Shown here: positions 1 through 11,835 of the stretch, piece after piece | How the letters are laid out: every line of letters starts with the position of its first letter | Position numbering within the stretch: the first letter of the stretch is position 1 | Origin: Sulfuricella sp. | GTDB taxonomy: Bacteria > Pseudomonadota > Gammaproteobacteria > Burkholderiales > Sulfuricellaceae | Assembly (NCBI GenBank): GCA_023266195.1 | Contig: JAHFRP010000001.1 | Span: 474,321 to 538,320, forward strand | DNA length: 64,000 bases | Direction: 5' to 3' | The notes under the pieces: model-generated | Databases searched by the model: none | Seen by the model: the letters and a program-made list of their open reading frames with translations, nothing else | Told to the model about the DNA's origin: nothing | Made by a program: the position numbers and the translations under genes

Positions 1-759
1 CACCCGCGTGACTTCGGCGGCGAAGGTGGAGAGCTGGTCCACCATGGTGTTGACGGTATTTTTCAGTTCCAGGATTTCGCCCTTGGCCTCGACCGTGATC
101 TGCTTCGACAGGTCGCCCTTGGCTACCGCGGTAGTCACGTCGGCGATGTTGCGCACCTGGGTGGTGAGGTTGGAGGCCATGCCGTTGACGCTGTCGGTCA
201 AGTCTTTCCAGGTGCCGGAGACGCCCGCCACCGTGGCCTGGCCGCCGAGGATGCCTTCGGTGCCGACCTCGCGCGCCACCCTGGTCACTTCGGAGGAGAA
301 GGTGCCGAGGCGCGCCACCATGGTGTTGACGATCTGCGCCGACTTGAGGAACTGGCCCTGCAGCTTGAGGCCGTCGATTTCCATCGGCACGTCCTGCGAC
401 AGGTCGCCGTCGGCCACCGCGCCGACGATGCGGATCATCTCGTTCATCGGGCTGACCAGGTCGTTGACGAGCGCGTTGCTGGAAGCGACTTTCCTCGCCC
501 AGGAGCCTTTCAGCATGGGCATGTTGATGCGCTCGCCCACCTTGCCCTCCTTGCCGACCTGCTGCGCCACGCGCTCGAACTCGGCGGTGAGATTCTCGGA
601 TGTTTCGATGATCTCGTTCAGCGTGTCGGCGATCTTGCCCGGCAGGCCGACCAGGTCGCCCGGCATGCGTACGTTGAAATCGCCTTTCTTGTAGGCGTCC
701 AGAACCTTCAGCAATTGTTTCAGGTCGAGTTCGCGGGTTTCTTCCGTGGCGGCGGTCAT
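1..759 (-). CDS. Poly-HAMP signalling protein (N-terminal part, cut by window edge)
   Basis: The reading frame is open from the ATG at 759 to the window edge (253 codons), so the rest of the protein lies outside. The ATG follows a good Shine-Dalgarno (AGGGAGG). There is no signal peptide or membrane segment. Three HAMP-like units are visible, each around a [K/D]GD[F/L] turn: [12 protein letters not shown] near residue 24, [14 protein letters not shown] near 115 and [16 protein letters not shown] near 204. Units like [18 protein letters not shown] are typical of soluble hybrid histidine kinases with arrays of HAMP domains (known family), so a kinase core and receiver domains are expected beyond position 1. 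The gene upstream on the same strand encodes a receiver plus c-di-GMP enzyme 113 bp away, which suggests a shared signalling operon (inference). Confidence 0.8.
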   Translation of the reverse strand, partial: MTAATEETRELDLKQLLKVLDAYKKGDFNVRMPGDLVGLPGKIADTLNEIIETSENLTAEFERVAQQVGKEGKVGERINMPMLKGSWARKVASSNALVNDLVSPMNEMIRIVGAVADGDLSQDVPMEIDGLKLQGQFLKSAQIVNTMVARLGTFSSEVTRVAREVGTEGILGGQATVAGVSGTWKDLTDSVNGMASNLTTQVRNIADVTTAVAKGDLSKQITVEAKGEILELKNTVNTMVDQLSTFAAEVTRV

Positions 760-818
760 GATTCCTCCCTCTGTAAGTTTAAGCACAAGATGGAACAACG
801 TTTTTCAAAATCAACCCC

Positions 819-876
819 GTAGGAGCCCGATTTATCGGGCGATCCGCAGCCATCGCGCAACAAGTCGCGCCCCTAC
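819..876. repeat. GTAG...CTAC bounded REP-like palindrome
   Basis: The element begins GTAGGAGCCCGA and ends TCGCGCCCCTAC, so its termini are inverted GTAGG/CCTAC, with an inner hairpin CCCGATTTATCGGG. The terminal CTAC provides the TAG stop codon of the minus-strand gene ending at 873. It resembles other GTAG-bounded hairpins in this window. Confidence 0.6.
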
Positions 877-3710
877 CGCCGTGTCTCGTAATGCCGGAAC
901 GCGTCGCGCACGGTTTCCAGCAATTCGCCGTCTTCCCACGGCTTGGTGAGGAACCTGAACAGCTCGCCCTTGTTCACCGCATCGGCCACCGACTTGAGGT
1001 CGGTATAGCCGGAGAGCACGACACGCACCGTGTCGGGATGCAGTTCCCGCGCTTTGCCGAGAAATGCCGCACCGCTCATCTGCGGCATGCGTCCGTCGCA
1101 GAGCACCACGCCGACATTGTGAGTGGCGAGCTGTTCCAGCCCTTCCAGCCCACTGTTGGCGGTGAGAATGTGGTAGCCCTCGCGCCGCAACAGGCGCTTC
1201 AGGGACGAAAGTATTGCCGGCTCGTCGTCCACCAGCAGCAGGGTGCGTTCAGGCATTTCCGAGCCTGGCGGGAAAATCAGCCTGCGCCGTTCGCGCAGCA
1301 GTTGTTCTAACTCGGCGGCGGGTACCGGCCGGCTGAAATAATAGCCCTGCATTTCGTCGCAGCCGCGCGCGCGCAGGAAATTGAGCTGGGCCTCGGTCTC
1401 CACCCCTTCCGCGATCACGGTCAGCTTCAGGCTGTGCGACAGGGCGATTACCGCCATGGCGATGGCGGCGTCGTTGGGGTCGCGGGTGATTTCGCGGACG
1501 AAAGATTGGTCGATTTTCAGGCGGTCGATGGCGAAGCGCTTGAGATAGCTCAGGGAGGAATAGCCGGTGCCGAAATCGTCGATGGACAGGGTGACTCCCA
1601 GCCCCTTGAGCTTCTCCGTGGCGCGGATGAAGGTTTCCGCGTCCGCCATCACTGCGCTTTCGGTCAGTTCCAGTTCCAGGGTGTTGGGATCGAGCCCGGT
1701 TTCGCGCAAGATCGACGCAGCCAGCGCGACCACGTCCTGGGCAATAAACTGGTGCGCCGAGAGATTTACCGCCACGGTCACGGCGGGCAGCCCGGCGTCC
1801 TGCCACGCCTTGTTCCGGCGGCAGGCCTCCCGCAGCACCCATTCGCCGATCGGCGCGATCAGCCCGGTTTCTTCAGCCAGCGGGATGAAATCCCCCGGCG
1901 GTACCAGGCCGCGCTGCGGATGCCGCCAGCGGATCAGCGCTTCGCAGCCGATGATCTCGCCGGTGCGCAGGCTCAGCTGGGGCTGGTAGTAAAGCACCAG
2001 TTCGTCCCGCTCGACGGCCCGGCGCAAGTCGTTTTCCATGTCCAGCCGCTCCAGCGAGCGGGCGTTCATTTCCGCGGCATAGAAACGCAAGCCGTTGCCG
2101 CCGTCGGCCTTGGCGCGATACATCGCCGCTCCGGCATTTTTCAGCAAGCTTTCACGGGTGGCGCCATCTTCCGGCAGAATACCGACACCGATGCTGGCGC
2201 CGATGAAGATATCCCGCTCACCGATGGAAAACGGCTGCGACAGCGCTCTCAGGATGGCCTGGGCAAGCACGGATGCCGCTTCCACCTCCGTATCTTCGGC
2301 CACCATGACGAATTCGTCGCCGCCAATCCGCGCCACGGTGTCCGATTCCCGTGACAGCCCGCGCAGGCGGTTGGCGACTTCCTGCAGCAACCGGTCGCCC
2401 TGGTCGCGCCCCAGGCTGTCGTTGATTTCCTTGAAGCGGTCGAGGTTGAGCGCCAGCACCGCAAGTTTCTTTTCTGCCTGCTTGCAGCGCATCACCGCCT
2501 GGGACAGGCGATCCATCAACAGGTTGAGATTCGGCAGCCCGGTCAGGTCGTCGAAGTTGGACTGGCGTTCCAGTTGTGCCAGGTAGCGCTTGCGTTCGCG
2601 GATATCCGTCAGCGTTACCACCGCGCCCAGCCGTTTGCCATCCTCCAGGATGGGCATGCTGGTGAGTTCCACCGGCAGCGGGGCGCCTTCCTTGCGCCAG
2701 AATGTTTCCTCCTCGCCCCGAATGGTGATGCCGGTTGCCAGGGAAGCATACAGCGGGCAATCTTCATGGCGGTAGGGGCTGCCGTCCGGTCGGGAGTGGT
2801 GCAGGGTGGTGTGGCCCTGTTGTCCGAGCAGTTCGCCTTTTTCATAACCCAGCATGGCGGCGGCGGCGGGGTTGACGAAGGTGATGACGCCGTTGCTGTC
2901 GGTGCCGTAGATGCCTTCGCCCGCCGACTCCAGAATCAGCGCGTTCTGGCGGCTTACCCGCTGGAAGGCCTGTTCCGCTTCGCGTTGCCGCTGCCGGGTG
3001 CGCAGGGTCTCGATGCCGAAGGCGAGGTCGTCGGCGGCTTCGGTGAGCAGCCCGATTTCCTCGTCGTTAAAGGCGTCGGTTTCCACGGCATAGATGGCCA
3101 ATATCCCGATGACCTCGCCGAATACCCGCAACGGCAGCGCCAAGCCGGAGTTGAAGCCGTGCGCCAGCGCGGCCTCGCGCCAGGGCGCCGTCATGGGGTC
3201 GCTCGCTATGTCCCTTGCCACTACCGCCTGGCTGGTGCGCACCGCTATGCCGCCGGGGCCGCGCCCGAGTTCGTTATCTTCCCACGTGAGGTTGGACGTG
3301 GCGAGATAATCCTCGCCCGTACCGAAATGAGCCACCGGCCGGATGGGCTTTCCTTCGGCATGTTCCGCGTAACCCACCCAGGCGAAAGGATAGCCGCCGA
3401 TCTCGACGATCAGGCGGCAAACTTCATGCAGTTGCGCTGCTTCGTCAGTGGCGCGCAGCAGCGCGCGGTTGCTGGCGCTGAGGGTGCGCAATGCGCGGTT
3501 GACGCGCCGGGTTTGATTGGTGACCTGCTCGATGTGATGGCGGCGGACTTGCGCATCCTCCGCCAGCGAGTCGATGGCGCATGCCAGACGGCCTGTCTCG
3601 CTGTCGTCGTGGGGAAGGGCGGTGCGCGCCTTGAAATTTCCGTGGGCCAACTGCTCGGCGGTGGCAATAATGGTGTTTAGAACGTCCATGTCGTTAATTC
3701 CATTAGACAT
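873..3710 (-). CDS. GAF-PAS-GGDEF-EAL-REC cyclic-di-GMP signalling protein
   Basis: This 945-residue cytoplasmic protein combines a short HAMP-like N-terminus (about 10-60), a GAF domain (about 95-235), a PAS domain (about 250-375), GGDEF (motif RIGGDEF at about 461-467), EAL (EALIRW from about 590) and a C-terminal receiver whose phosphoacceptor Asp lies in VVLCDGRMP (about 872). GGDEF proteins make and EAL proteins degrade c-di-GMP; both motifs look intact, so either activity is possible. A receiver at the C-terminus is an uncommon position. Reading can be extended upstream to an ATG at 3767, but that codon lies inside an intergenic repeat, so the ATG at 3710 is preferred; the ATG at 3689 is a further option and no start has a strong ribosome site. 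The stop codon is made by the terminal bases of a REP-like repeat. Confidence 0.88.
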   Translation of the reverse strand: MSNGINDMDVLNTIIATAEQLAHGNFKARTALPHDDSETGRLACAIDSLAEDAQVRRHHIEQVTNQTRRVNRALRTLSASNRALLRATDEAAQLHEVCRLIVEIGGYPFAWVGYAEHAEGKPIRPVAHFGTGEDYLATSNLTWEDNELGRGPGGIAVRTSQAVVARDIASDPMTAPWREAALAHGFNSGLALPLRVFGEVIGILAIYAVETDAFNDEEIGLLTEAADDLAFGIETLRTRQRQREAEQAFQRVSRQNALILESAGEGIYGTDSNGVITFVNPAAAAMLGYEKGELLGQQGHTTLHHSRPDGSPYRHEDCPLYASLATGITIRGEEETFWRKEGAPLPVELTSMPILEDGKRLGAVVTLTDIRERKRYLAQLERQSNFDDLTGLPNLNLLMDRLSQAVMRCKQAEKKLAVLALNLDRFKEINDSLGRDQGDRLLQEVANRLRGLSRESDTVARIGGDEFVMVAEDTEVEAASVLAQAILRALSQPFSIGERDIFIGASIGVGILPEDGATRESLLKNAGAAMYRAKADGGNGLRFYAAEMNARSLERLDMENDLRRAVERDELVLYYQPQLSLRTGEIIGCEALIRWRHPQRGLVPPGDFIPLAEETGLIAPIGEWVLREACRRNKAWQDAGLPAVTVAVNLSAHQFIAQDVVALAASILRETGLDPNTLELELTESAVMADAETFIRATEKLKGLGVTLSIDDFGTGYSSLSYLKRFAIDRLKIDQSFVREITRDPNDAAIAMAVIALSHSLKLTVIAEGVETEAQLNFLRARGCDEMQGYYFSRPVPAAELEQLLRERRRLIFPPGSEMPERTLLLVDDEPAILSSLKRLLRREGYHILTANSGLEGLEQLATHNVGVVLCDGRMPQMSGAAFLGKARELHPDTVRVVLSGYTDLKSVADAVNKGELFRFLTKPWEDGELLETVRDAFRHYETRR

Positions 3711-3760
3711 TATTGCTGGTGTTGGCGGATTTGCAGGAACGGCCGCCAAACATTGAAACT

Positions 3761-3833
3761 CCGTCATTCCCGCGCGGGCGGGAATCCATTATCGATAAGG
3801 TTCCTAGATTCCGGGTCGAGCCCGGAATGACGG
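3761..3833. repeat. Double-hairpin intergenic repeat (CCGTCATTCC...GGAATGACGG)
   Basis: The outer ends CCGTCATTCC and GGAATGACGG are inverted copies. Inside are two stems, TTCCCGCGCGGGCGGGAA and ATTCCGGGTCGAGCCCGGAAT. Relatives occur at 23211-23280 and, in minimal form, at 41235-41262. Confidence 0.7.
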
Positions 3834-4271
3834 CATTCAAGGGCCGAATCGATAAATAAAGCGTCGCAAAAATTCGTGTGCGCATTCAGCCGCCAGGCAT
3901 CGGGCGCCTGTGCAGAAAGAATCCGGGACCGGGAGCAAATAAAACTGCTCGGCGAGGAAACTTGCAGAGGTGGGCAGCGCCAGCTTGGCTGGCTGCTGAG
4001 GCATTTGCGCTGCCATGTTTTGCAAAATCAGGCGCTCTCGGTCTTTAAATGCCGGCAGAATACTTTCCCCAATTCGTACAGCATAACCAATAACCGGCGC
4101 TTTGTCGAAAATATTGAATCTTCGCTTTTGATGTGTGGGGCGATGCGCCGGGCGGGTTTCAATGATGCGGGCGCCGGATGGAAAATACGTCCTATCCCAA
4201 AGTTGACGGCGGGGCTATTGGCGGCATCTTGAAAGGAAAGTGGCCCGGATGGGCATTGGGGAGCAATGCTG
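3834..4271. other. Intergenic region with no supported gene
   Basis: Open frames here (for example 3876-4232 on plus) lack a plausible ribosome site, recognisable domains or natural codon use. Nothing else was recognised. Confidence 0.5.
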
Positions 4272-4300
4272 GTAGCGCACGCGGCCTCGCGTGGCGCTAC
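4272..4300. repeat. GTAG-bounded REP-like hairpin
   Basis: GTAGCGC-ACGCG, loop GCCT, then CGCGT-GGCGCTAC forms a near-perfect hairpin with one bulge. It sits just beyond the terminator of tRNA-Asp. Confidence 0.55.
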
Positions 4301-4352
4301 AAAATGAAAACGCCTCGAAAAACCTGGTGATTAAGGTCGATTCAAGGCGTTT
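4301..4352 (-). terminator. Probable terminator of tRNA-Asp
   Basis: Reading the minus strand, ACGCCTTGAA pairs with TTCGAGGCGT across a loop of about 20 nt and is followed by TTCATTTT. It begins about 11 nt after the tRNA 3' end. Confidence 0.55.
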
Positions 4353-4362
4353 ATCAAGCAAT

Positions 4363-4439
4363 TGGCGGAGTGGACGGGACTCGAACCCGCGACCCCCGGC
4401 GTGACAGGCCGGTATTCTAACCAACTGAACTACCACTCC
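4363..4439 (-). tRNA. tRNA-Asp (GUC)
   Basis: The 77-nt cloverleaf reads GGAGTGG at the 5' acceptor paired with CCACTCC, with the anticodon loop CTGTCAC (GTC), the T-loop GGTTCGAGTCC and an encoded 3' CCA. It closely follows the E. coli tRNA-Asp pattern. Confidence 0.96.
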
Positions 4440-4480
4440 AGAAAATCTTTTCGTCGCGATGAGCGGCGATTTAAAACCAA

Positions 4481-4510
4481 GGGCCCGGATTTCTCCAGGC
4501 CCCCATTTTT
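4481..4510 (-). terminator. Terminator-like hairpin upstream of tRNA-Asp
   Basis: On minus, GGGCCTGGA, loop GAAA, then TCCGGGCCC is followed by TTGGTTTT. The same stem-loop sequence, apart from one stem base, recurs at 5311-5340. It could end transcription entering from the small gene at 5088-5240 before the tRNA-Asp promoter. Confidence 0.5.
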
Positions 4511-4637
4511 GCTGGCGTTCCAAGCGGCTCGCCAGCAAAACAACTGCGCGCATATTAGCACTTCCTTTCCCGGCTTGTCTACAGCGACAGAGAAAATACG
4601 CGCCGAGGCGCGCATTTTCCCCCATCCTGTAATGATC

Positions 4638-4805
4638 CTAGGAGCCTGTCGGGCTTAAAGGAAATCGGCTGCAAATCCGCCTGACCGGTCCATATTTCGC
4701 CGCTTTTTTGGTCAATAGAACAACTATTGACCTGCAAAACCGGCAAAATCTGTCCTCGCCCAGCCGAATTTTCGCTTCGATTCTTCAAGTCCGACAGGCC
4801 CCTAG
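4638..4805. repeat. 168-bp fold-back element, copy 1
   Basis: The element begins CTAGGAGCCTGTCGGGCTTA and ends AAGTCCGACAGGCCCCTAG, giving terminal inverted repeats of about 19-20 bp. Its centre is a perfect palindrome, GGTCAATAG, AACAA, CTATTGACC. The two 82-nt halves are partly complementary along their length, so the whole unit can fold as one long hairpin. A second 168-bp copy at 55709-55876 differs at 8 positions by my count. No open reading frame of note lies inside. Confidence 0.85.
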
Positions 4806-5087
4806 CTCTGCACCCGCAAAACCGCACACTCCAACACGTCCAACCGAGGTTTCTAGGATGATTGGGTCGGCTTCATTTGTCGGCGGGGCTCGCTGCCATG
4901 CATTCCGAATGCGCTGCGCTTGCCGGTCGGCATTTTGCCGCAGCCGGATGAAATCACCTGCGGCCCAACACGCCTGTATGCCACTTACCGCTACTGGGGG
5001 CGAGCCGCTGGTGCTGGCGGCCGGTGCGGTGCGGGCTGAAGCGGCGCCTTTGGTTCTACGGTTTTACGAGAAACGAATCCGGCTGGC
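4806..5087. other. Intergenic region, nothing recognised
   Basis: About 280 bp between the fold-back element and the small membrane-protein gene. No domain, tRNA or convincing hairpin was found. Confidence 0.4.
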
Positions 5088-5240
5088 CTACCGCTGGGAG
5101 TTGGTCTGGATTTGCTGGTGATTGGGCCGCTGGCTCTTTTCGATTTCCTTGGTGATCCAGGTCATCGCGTTCAGGCCGAGAAAACTGAGAATACCGACCA
5201 CCACAAACGAGACGATCGTGATAAGCGCGAATTTTTTCAT
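5088..5240 (-). CDS. Small single-span membrane protein, 50 residues
   Basis: A strong Shine-Dalgarno (AGGAGG, 6 nt before the ATG at 5240) precedes a 50-codon frame beginning MKKFALITIVSFVVVGILSF. Residues about 4-23 form one hydrophobic segment; the remainder is polar and rich in Gln, Lys and Asn and should face one side of the membrane. The family is not recognised. The gene stands alone between two terminator hairpins (5311-5340 upstream, 4481-4510 downstream), so it appears to be its own transcription unit. The ribosome site and the clear membrane/polar division support a real gene, but it could also be a lipid-anchored or leaderless fragment. Confidence 0.65.
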   Translation of the reverse strand: MKKFALITIVSFVVVGILSFLGLNAMTWITKEIEKSQRPNHQQIQTNSQR

Positions 5241-5310
5241 TTTCCCTCCTGTGCGGGCCACAGCCAGGCCGAACGGCTTCTGGAAAATTCGGAAGCCGGC
5301 CTGAAAATGG

Positions 5311-5340
5311 AAAAGGGCCTGGATTTCTCCAGGCCCTTTT
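5311..5340 (-). terminator. Terminator of the tRNA-Ala/tRNA-Glu unit
   Basis: AAAAGGGCCTGGA, loop GAAA, TCCAGGCCCTTTT is a perfect stem with U-tracts on both strands, placed 6 nt after tRNA-Glu. It could work in both directions. Confidence 0.85.
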
Positions 5341-5346
5341 CGCTTT

Positions 5347-5422
5347 TGGCGTCCCCAACCGGATTCGAACCGGTGTTATCGCCGTGAAAGGGCGGTGTCC
5401 TAGGCCTCTAGACGATGGGGAC
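5347..5422 (-). tRNA. tRNA-Glu (UUC)
   Basis: A 76-nt cloverleaf with acceptor GTCCCCA/TGGGGAC, anticodon loop CTTTCAC (TTC), T-loop GGTTCGAATCC and encoded CCA. It lies 5 nt after tRNA-Ala and just downstream of gltX, the synthetase that charges it. Confidence 0.96.
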
Positions 5423-5427
5423 CTAAT

Positions 5428-5503
<76 letters not shown>

Positions 5504-5554
5504 GAAAAGTCCGCTACTATACTGACGCTCGGGCTGCTTGTCAACAAGATCGCG

Positions 5555-6943
5555 CTACTCGAAACTTGCTGCATGCGCGGAAATTCGTTTCAGAGTTTCC
5601 TCGCGTCCGATCAATTCTAACACGGCATCGACCGCAGGTGTTTGGGTTTCTCCGGTGACCAGCAGGCGCAGCGGCATGGCGAGCTTGGGAAACTTCAGTC
5701 CGTGCTCGGCTACGACGGCTTTCATCAGGGCATTGATGGCCTGTTTGTTCCATTCCACCTGGCCCAGCTTCTCCTGGAAACCGCGGATCGCCGGGATGAT
5801 TTCCGGCGTGACGTGCTCGGCCATCAGCTCGGGGGAGGGCGACAGCGGACGGTAGAAATATACCGCGGCATCGGCCAGTTCCTCGACGGTGTTGACGCGC
5901 TCCTTGAGCAGGTCGATCACCTGGGTCATGGCCGGGCCTTTTTCCGGGTCGCACAGGTCGGTTTCCAGAAAGGGCATCACCAGCTGCGCCAGGCGCTGGC
6001 TGTCGGTTTTCTTGATGTATTGCTGGTTGAGCCAGAGCAGTTTTTCCGGGTTGAACTTGGCCGGCGATTTCGAGATCGATTCGAGATCGAACCACTCGAC
6101 CAGCTGGTTGAGGTCGAAGATTTCCTCGTCGCCATGCGCCCAGCCCAGGCGCGCCAGGTAATTCAGCAGCGCCTCCGGCAAGTAGCCGTCCTCCTGGTAC
6201 TGCATCACGCTGACCGCGCCGTGGCGCTTCGACAGGCGCTCGCCGTCGTGGCCCAGGATCATCGGCACATGGGCGTACTGCGGCAGCGGCGCGTTGAGCG
6301 CCTTGAGGATGTTGATCTGGCGCGGGGTATTGTTGAGGTGGTCGTCGCCGCGGATGACGTGGGTGATGTTCATGTCCCAGTCGTCCACCACCACGCAGAA
6401 ATTGTAGGTCGGCGTGCCGTCGCTGCGCGCGATGATCAGGTCGTCGAGTTCGCTGTTGCTGACCACCACGCGCCCCTTGACCAGGTCGTCGATCACCACC
6501 GCGCCGTCGAGCGGGGTCTTGAAGCGCACCACCGGCTGCACGCCTTCCGGCGGAGTCGCGCGCGAATCGCGCCAGCGCCGGTCGTAGCGCGGCTTCAGGC
6601 CGGCCGCCTGCTGTTCCTCGCGCAGCCGGTCGAGCTCTTCCTTGCTGGCGTAGCAGTAATAAGCCTTGTCCTCGTCGAGCAATTGCTTGATCACTTCTTT
6701 GTAGCGATCCATGCGCTGCATCTGGTAAAACGGGCCTTCGTCGTGGCCGAGGCCGAGCCAGCTCATCCCATCCAGGATGGCCTGAACGGATTCCTGGGAA
6801 GAGCGTTCGAGATCGGTGTCTTCGATGCGCAGCACGAAAGTGCCTTTGTGCTTGCGGGCGTAAGCCCAGGAAAACAGCGCGGTGCGGGCGCCGCCGATAT
6901 GCAGGTAGCCGGTGGGGCTGGGAGCGAAACGTGTGCGGACCAT
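5555..6943 (-). CDS. gltX: Glutamyl-tRNA synthetase
   Basis: This 462-residue class I synthetase charges tRNA-Glu with glutamate in the cytoplasm. The N-terminus reads [18 protein letters not shown], containing the HIGH-type signature (HIGG), and the KMSKS-type loop appears as RLSKRHG near residue 240. Length is normal for the discriminating bacterial enzyme. The gene is followed on the same strand by tRNA-Ala and tRNA-Glu after 51 bp, so synthetase and substrate tRNA may be cotranscribed (inference). Confidence 0.97.
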   Translation of the reverse strand: MVRTRFAPSPTGYLHIGGARTALFSWAYARKHKGTFVLRIEDTDLERSSQESVQAILDGMSWLGLGHDEGPFYQMQRMDRYKEVIKQLLDEDKAYYCYASKEELDRLREEQQAAGLKPRYDRRWRDSRATPPEGVQPVVRFKTPLDGAVVIDDLVKGRVVVSNSELDDLIIARSDGTPTYNFCVVVDDWDMNITHVIRGDDHLNNTPRQINILKALNAPLPQYAHVPMILGHDGERLSKRHGAVSVMQYQEDGYLPEALLNYLARLGWAHGDEEIFDLNQLVEWFDLESISKSPAKFNPEKLLWLNQQYIKKTDSQRLAQLVMPFLETDLCDPEKGPAMTQVIDLLKERVNTVEELADAAVYFYRPLSPSPELMAEHVTPEIIPAIRGFQEKLGQVEWNKQAINALMKAVVAEHGLKFPKLAMPLRLLVTGETQTPAVDAVLELIGREETLKRISAHAASFE

Positions 6944-7068
6944 GTTCTTTTAGGGAAAAATAAAAGGGGTCTATTTTACGACAACCGCGGACAAACTTTG
7001 TGGAAATTGAGCGGGTCGGTTTATTGACGTTTCCCGGACGATATGATTTAATTGCGCCTCTTTTCTGC

Positions 7069-7143
7069 GGGTGGTTAGCTCAGCGGTAGAGCACTGCCTT
7101 CACACGGCAGGGGTCACAGGTTCAATCCCTGTACCACCCACCA
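7069..7143 (+). tRNA. tRNA-Val (CAC)
   Basis: A 75-nt cloverleaf with acceptor GGGTGGT/ACCACCC, anticodon stem CTGCC/GGCAG around TTCACAC (CAC), T-loop GGTTCAATCC and encoded CCA. Confidence 0.95.
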
Positions 7144-7222
7144 AAAATTCTGGTTATTATTAACCTTATTCCTCTCGGATTTCCTATCCGGCAGACGTTA
7201 AATTCTCTCATTCGAGATAAAA

Positions 7223-7855
7223 TTGAAAATCCATATTTTTGCCCTATTTGTCTGGGCCGGCATCGGCATGGCCGGCCTGATTTCACCGTTGGCGGGGGCG
7301 TCTTCGCTGGACAGCCTCAAAGCTTTCCTGTCCGAGGTCAAATCCGGCAAGGCCCATTTCAAGCAGCTGGTGCTGGATAAAAAAATGACCACTTTGCAGG
7401 AGGCCAGCGGCACCATGTCGTTTTCCCGCCCCGGCAAGTTTCGCTGGATTTACGAAAAGCCCTACGAGCAGTTGATCGTCGGCGACGGCGCCAAGCTGTG
7501 GATGTACGATGTCGATCTCAAGCAGGTAACGGTGAAGCAGATGGACCGTGCGATCGGATCGAGCCCGGCGGCGCTGCTGGCTGGCAGCAACGAGATCGAG
7601 CAGCATTTCGACCTGAAAGACCTCGGCAAGCGCGGTTCCTTGGAATGGCTGGAGGCGACGCCCAAAGACAAGGAGAGTACGTTCGAGGGCGTGCGCATGG
7701 GGTTCGTCGGGAAAGGGCTCGACACCATGGAATTGCGCGACCATTTCGGCCAGACCACGATCATTCGTTTCTCCGATTTCGAGCGCAATCCCAAGCTTTC
7801 TCCCGACCTTTTCAAGTTTACGCCGCCCAAGGGCGCGGACGTGATCGGTGACTGA
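7223..7855 (+). CDS. lolA: Outer-membrane lipoprotein carrier protein LolA
   Basis: LolA shuttles lipoproteins through the periplasm from the LolCDE ABC transporter to LolB. This 210-residue protein has a signal peptide (hydrophobic through about residue 25, ending near AGASS) and the typical pattern SGTMSFSRPGKFRWIYEKPY...LIVGDGAKLWMYD, which forms the open beta-barrel that holds the lipid. The start is a TTG with only a weak ribosome site; no ATG or GTG fits the signal peptide better. It overlaps rarA by 8 bp, a common arrangement in proteobacteria (lolA-rarA-serS). Confidence 0.93.
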   Translation: MKIHIFALFVWAGIGMAGLISPLAGASSLDSLKAFLSEVKSGKAHFKQLVLDKKMTTLQEASGTMSFSRPGKFRWIYEKPYEQLIVGDGAKLWMYDVDLKQVTVKQMDRAIGSSPAALLAGSNEIEQHFDLKDLGKRGSLEWLEATPKDKESTFEGVRMGFVGKGLDTMELRDHFGQTTIIRFSDFERNPKLSPDLFKFTPPKGADVIGD

Positions 7856-9161
7856 TCTTTTCGCCCCGACCCGGCCCGACGCGCCCCTGGCGGAGCGGCT
7901 GCGCCCGCACACGCTGGACGAGGTGATCGGGCAATCCCACCTGCTTGGCCCCGGCAAGCCGCTACGCCTGGCGTTCGAGTCGAAGAAGCTGCACTCGATG
8001 ATTCTGTGGGGTCCGCCGGGCGTGGGCAAGACCACCATCGCGCGGCTCACCGCCGAGGCTTTCGACGCCGATTTCATTGCGCTGTCGGCGGTGCTGTCCG
8101 GGGTGAAGGACATCCGCGAGGCGATCGAGCGGGCGCAGCTCGCCTTGCAGCAATACGGCCGCCATACCATTTTGTTCGTGGACGAGGTGCATCGCTTCAA
8201 CAAGGCGCAGCAGGACGCTTTCCTGCCCTTTGTGGAGCAGGGGCTGGTGACGTTCATCGGCGCCACCACCGAGAACCCCTCGTTCGAGGTCAACAGCGCG
8301 CTCTTGTCGCGCGCCCAGGTCTACGTGCTGCAGGCGCTGAGCGAACCCGAGCTGGCTTCTCTGTTCGAGCGTGCAGTCGGCGTCGCCTTGCCGGGGCTCG
8401 ATTTCGATGAGGCGGCCAAGTCCTTGCTGGTCGGCTACGCGGACGGCGACGCGCGGCGCCTGCTCAACCTGCTGGAGCAGATGAAAACGGCGGCGGACAC
8501 CAGCGCCGTGACGCATATCGACGAGGCGTTCACCCGGAATGCGCTGGCCAAAAGCGGCCGGCGTTTCGACAAGGGCGGCGAGGAGTTCTACGACCAGATA
8601 TCCGCCCTGCACAAGTCGGTGCGCGGCTCCAGTCCCGATGCCGCGCTCTACTGGCTGGTGCGCATGCTGGACGGCGGCGCCGACCCGCTTTACCTCGGCC
8701 GCCGCATCATCCGCATGGCGAGCGAGGACATCGGCCTGGCCGACCCGCGAGCGCTCAGAATGGCGCTGGACGCGGTCGAAACCTATGAAAGGCTGGGCAG
8801 CCCGGAGGGTGAGCTGACCCTGGCGCAGGCGGTGCTGTACATGGCGTGCGCGCCCAAGAGCAACGCGGCCTACGTGGCGTATAATGACATGCGCGCCTTT
8901 ATCAAAAACGATAAAAGCCGCTCGGTGCCGCTGCATCTGCGCAATGCGCCGACCAAGCTGATGAAGGAGCTAGGCTATGGCCACGCCTACCGCTACGCCC
9001 ACGACGAGCCTGAAGCCTACGCGGCGGGCGAGGATTATTTTCCCGAGGGCATGCCCAAGCCCGAGTTTTACCGGCCCACGCCGCGCGGGCTGGAAGGCAA
9101 GATCGGCGAGCGGCTGGCGCATCTGCGCGAACTCGATCGAAAAACGAAGAACAGGAAATAA
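7848..9161 (+). CDS. rarA: Replication-associated recombination protein A (RarA/MgsA)
   Basis: This 437-residue AAA+ ATPase related to clamp loaders acts at stalled replication forks. Walker A is GPPGVGKTT (about residues 54-62) and Walker B is ILFVDEVHRF (about 108-117), followed by a sensor GATTENPSFE and the C-terminal tetramerisation region (YWLVRMLDGGADPLYLGRRI). Translation starts with GTG inside the end of lolA, so the two are probably translationally coupled. serS follows after 12 bp. Confidence 0.95.
   Translation: MTDLFAPTRPDAPLAERLRPHTLDEVIGQSHLLGPGKPLRLAFESKKLHSMILWGPPGVGKTTIARLTAEAFDADFIALSAVLSGVKDIREAIERAQLALQQYGRHTILFVDEVHRFNKAQQDAFLPFVEQGLVTFIGATTENPSFEVNSALLSRAQVYVLQALSEPELASLFERAVGVALPGLDFDEAAKSLLVGYADGDARRLLNLLEQMKTAADTSAVTHIDEAFTRNALAKSGRRFDKGGEEFYDQISALHKSVRGSSPDAALYWLVRMLDGGADPLYLGRRIIRMASEDIGLADPRALRMALDAVETYERLGSPEGELTLAQAVLYMACAPKSNAAYVAYNDMRAFIKNDKSRSVPLHLRNAPTKLMKELGYGHAYRYAHDEPEAYAAGEDYFPEGMPKPEFYRPTPRGLEGKIGERLAHLRELDRKTKNRK

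Positions 9162-11835
<2,674 letters not shown>

Noticed and set aside
3711..3767. N-terminal extension of the GAF-PAS-GGDEF-EAL protein
   Set aside because: The first ATG is inside a double-hairpin repeat and the extra residues are Pro/Ala-rich without family support.
3837..4232. Open frames on both strands between the c-di-GMP gene and tRNA-Asp
   Set aside because: No ribosome site, no domain, composition unlike the neighbouring genes.
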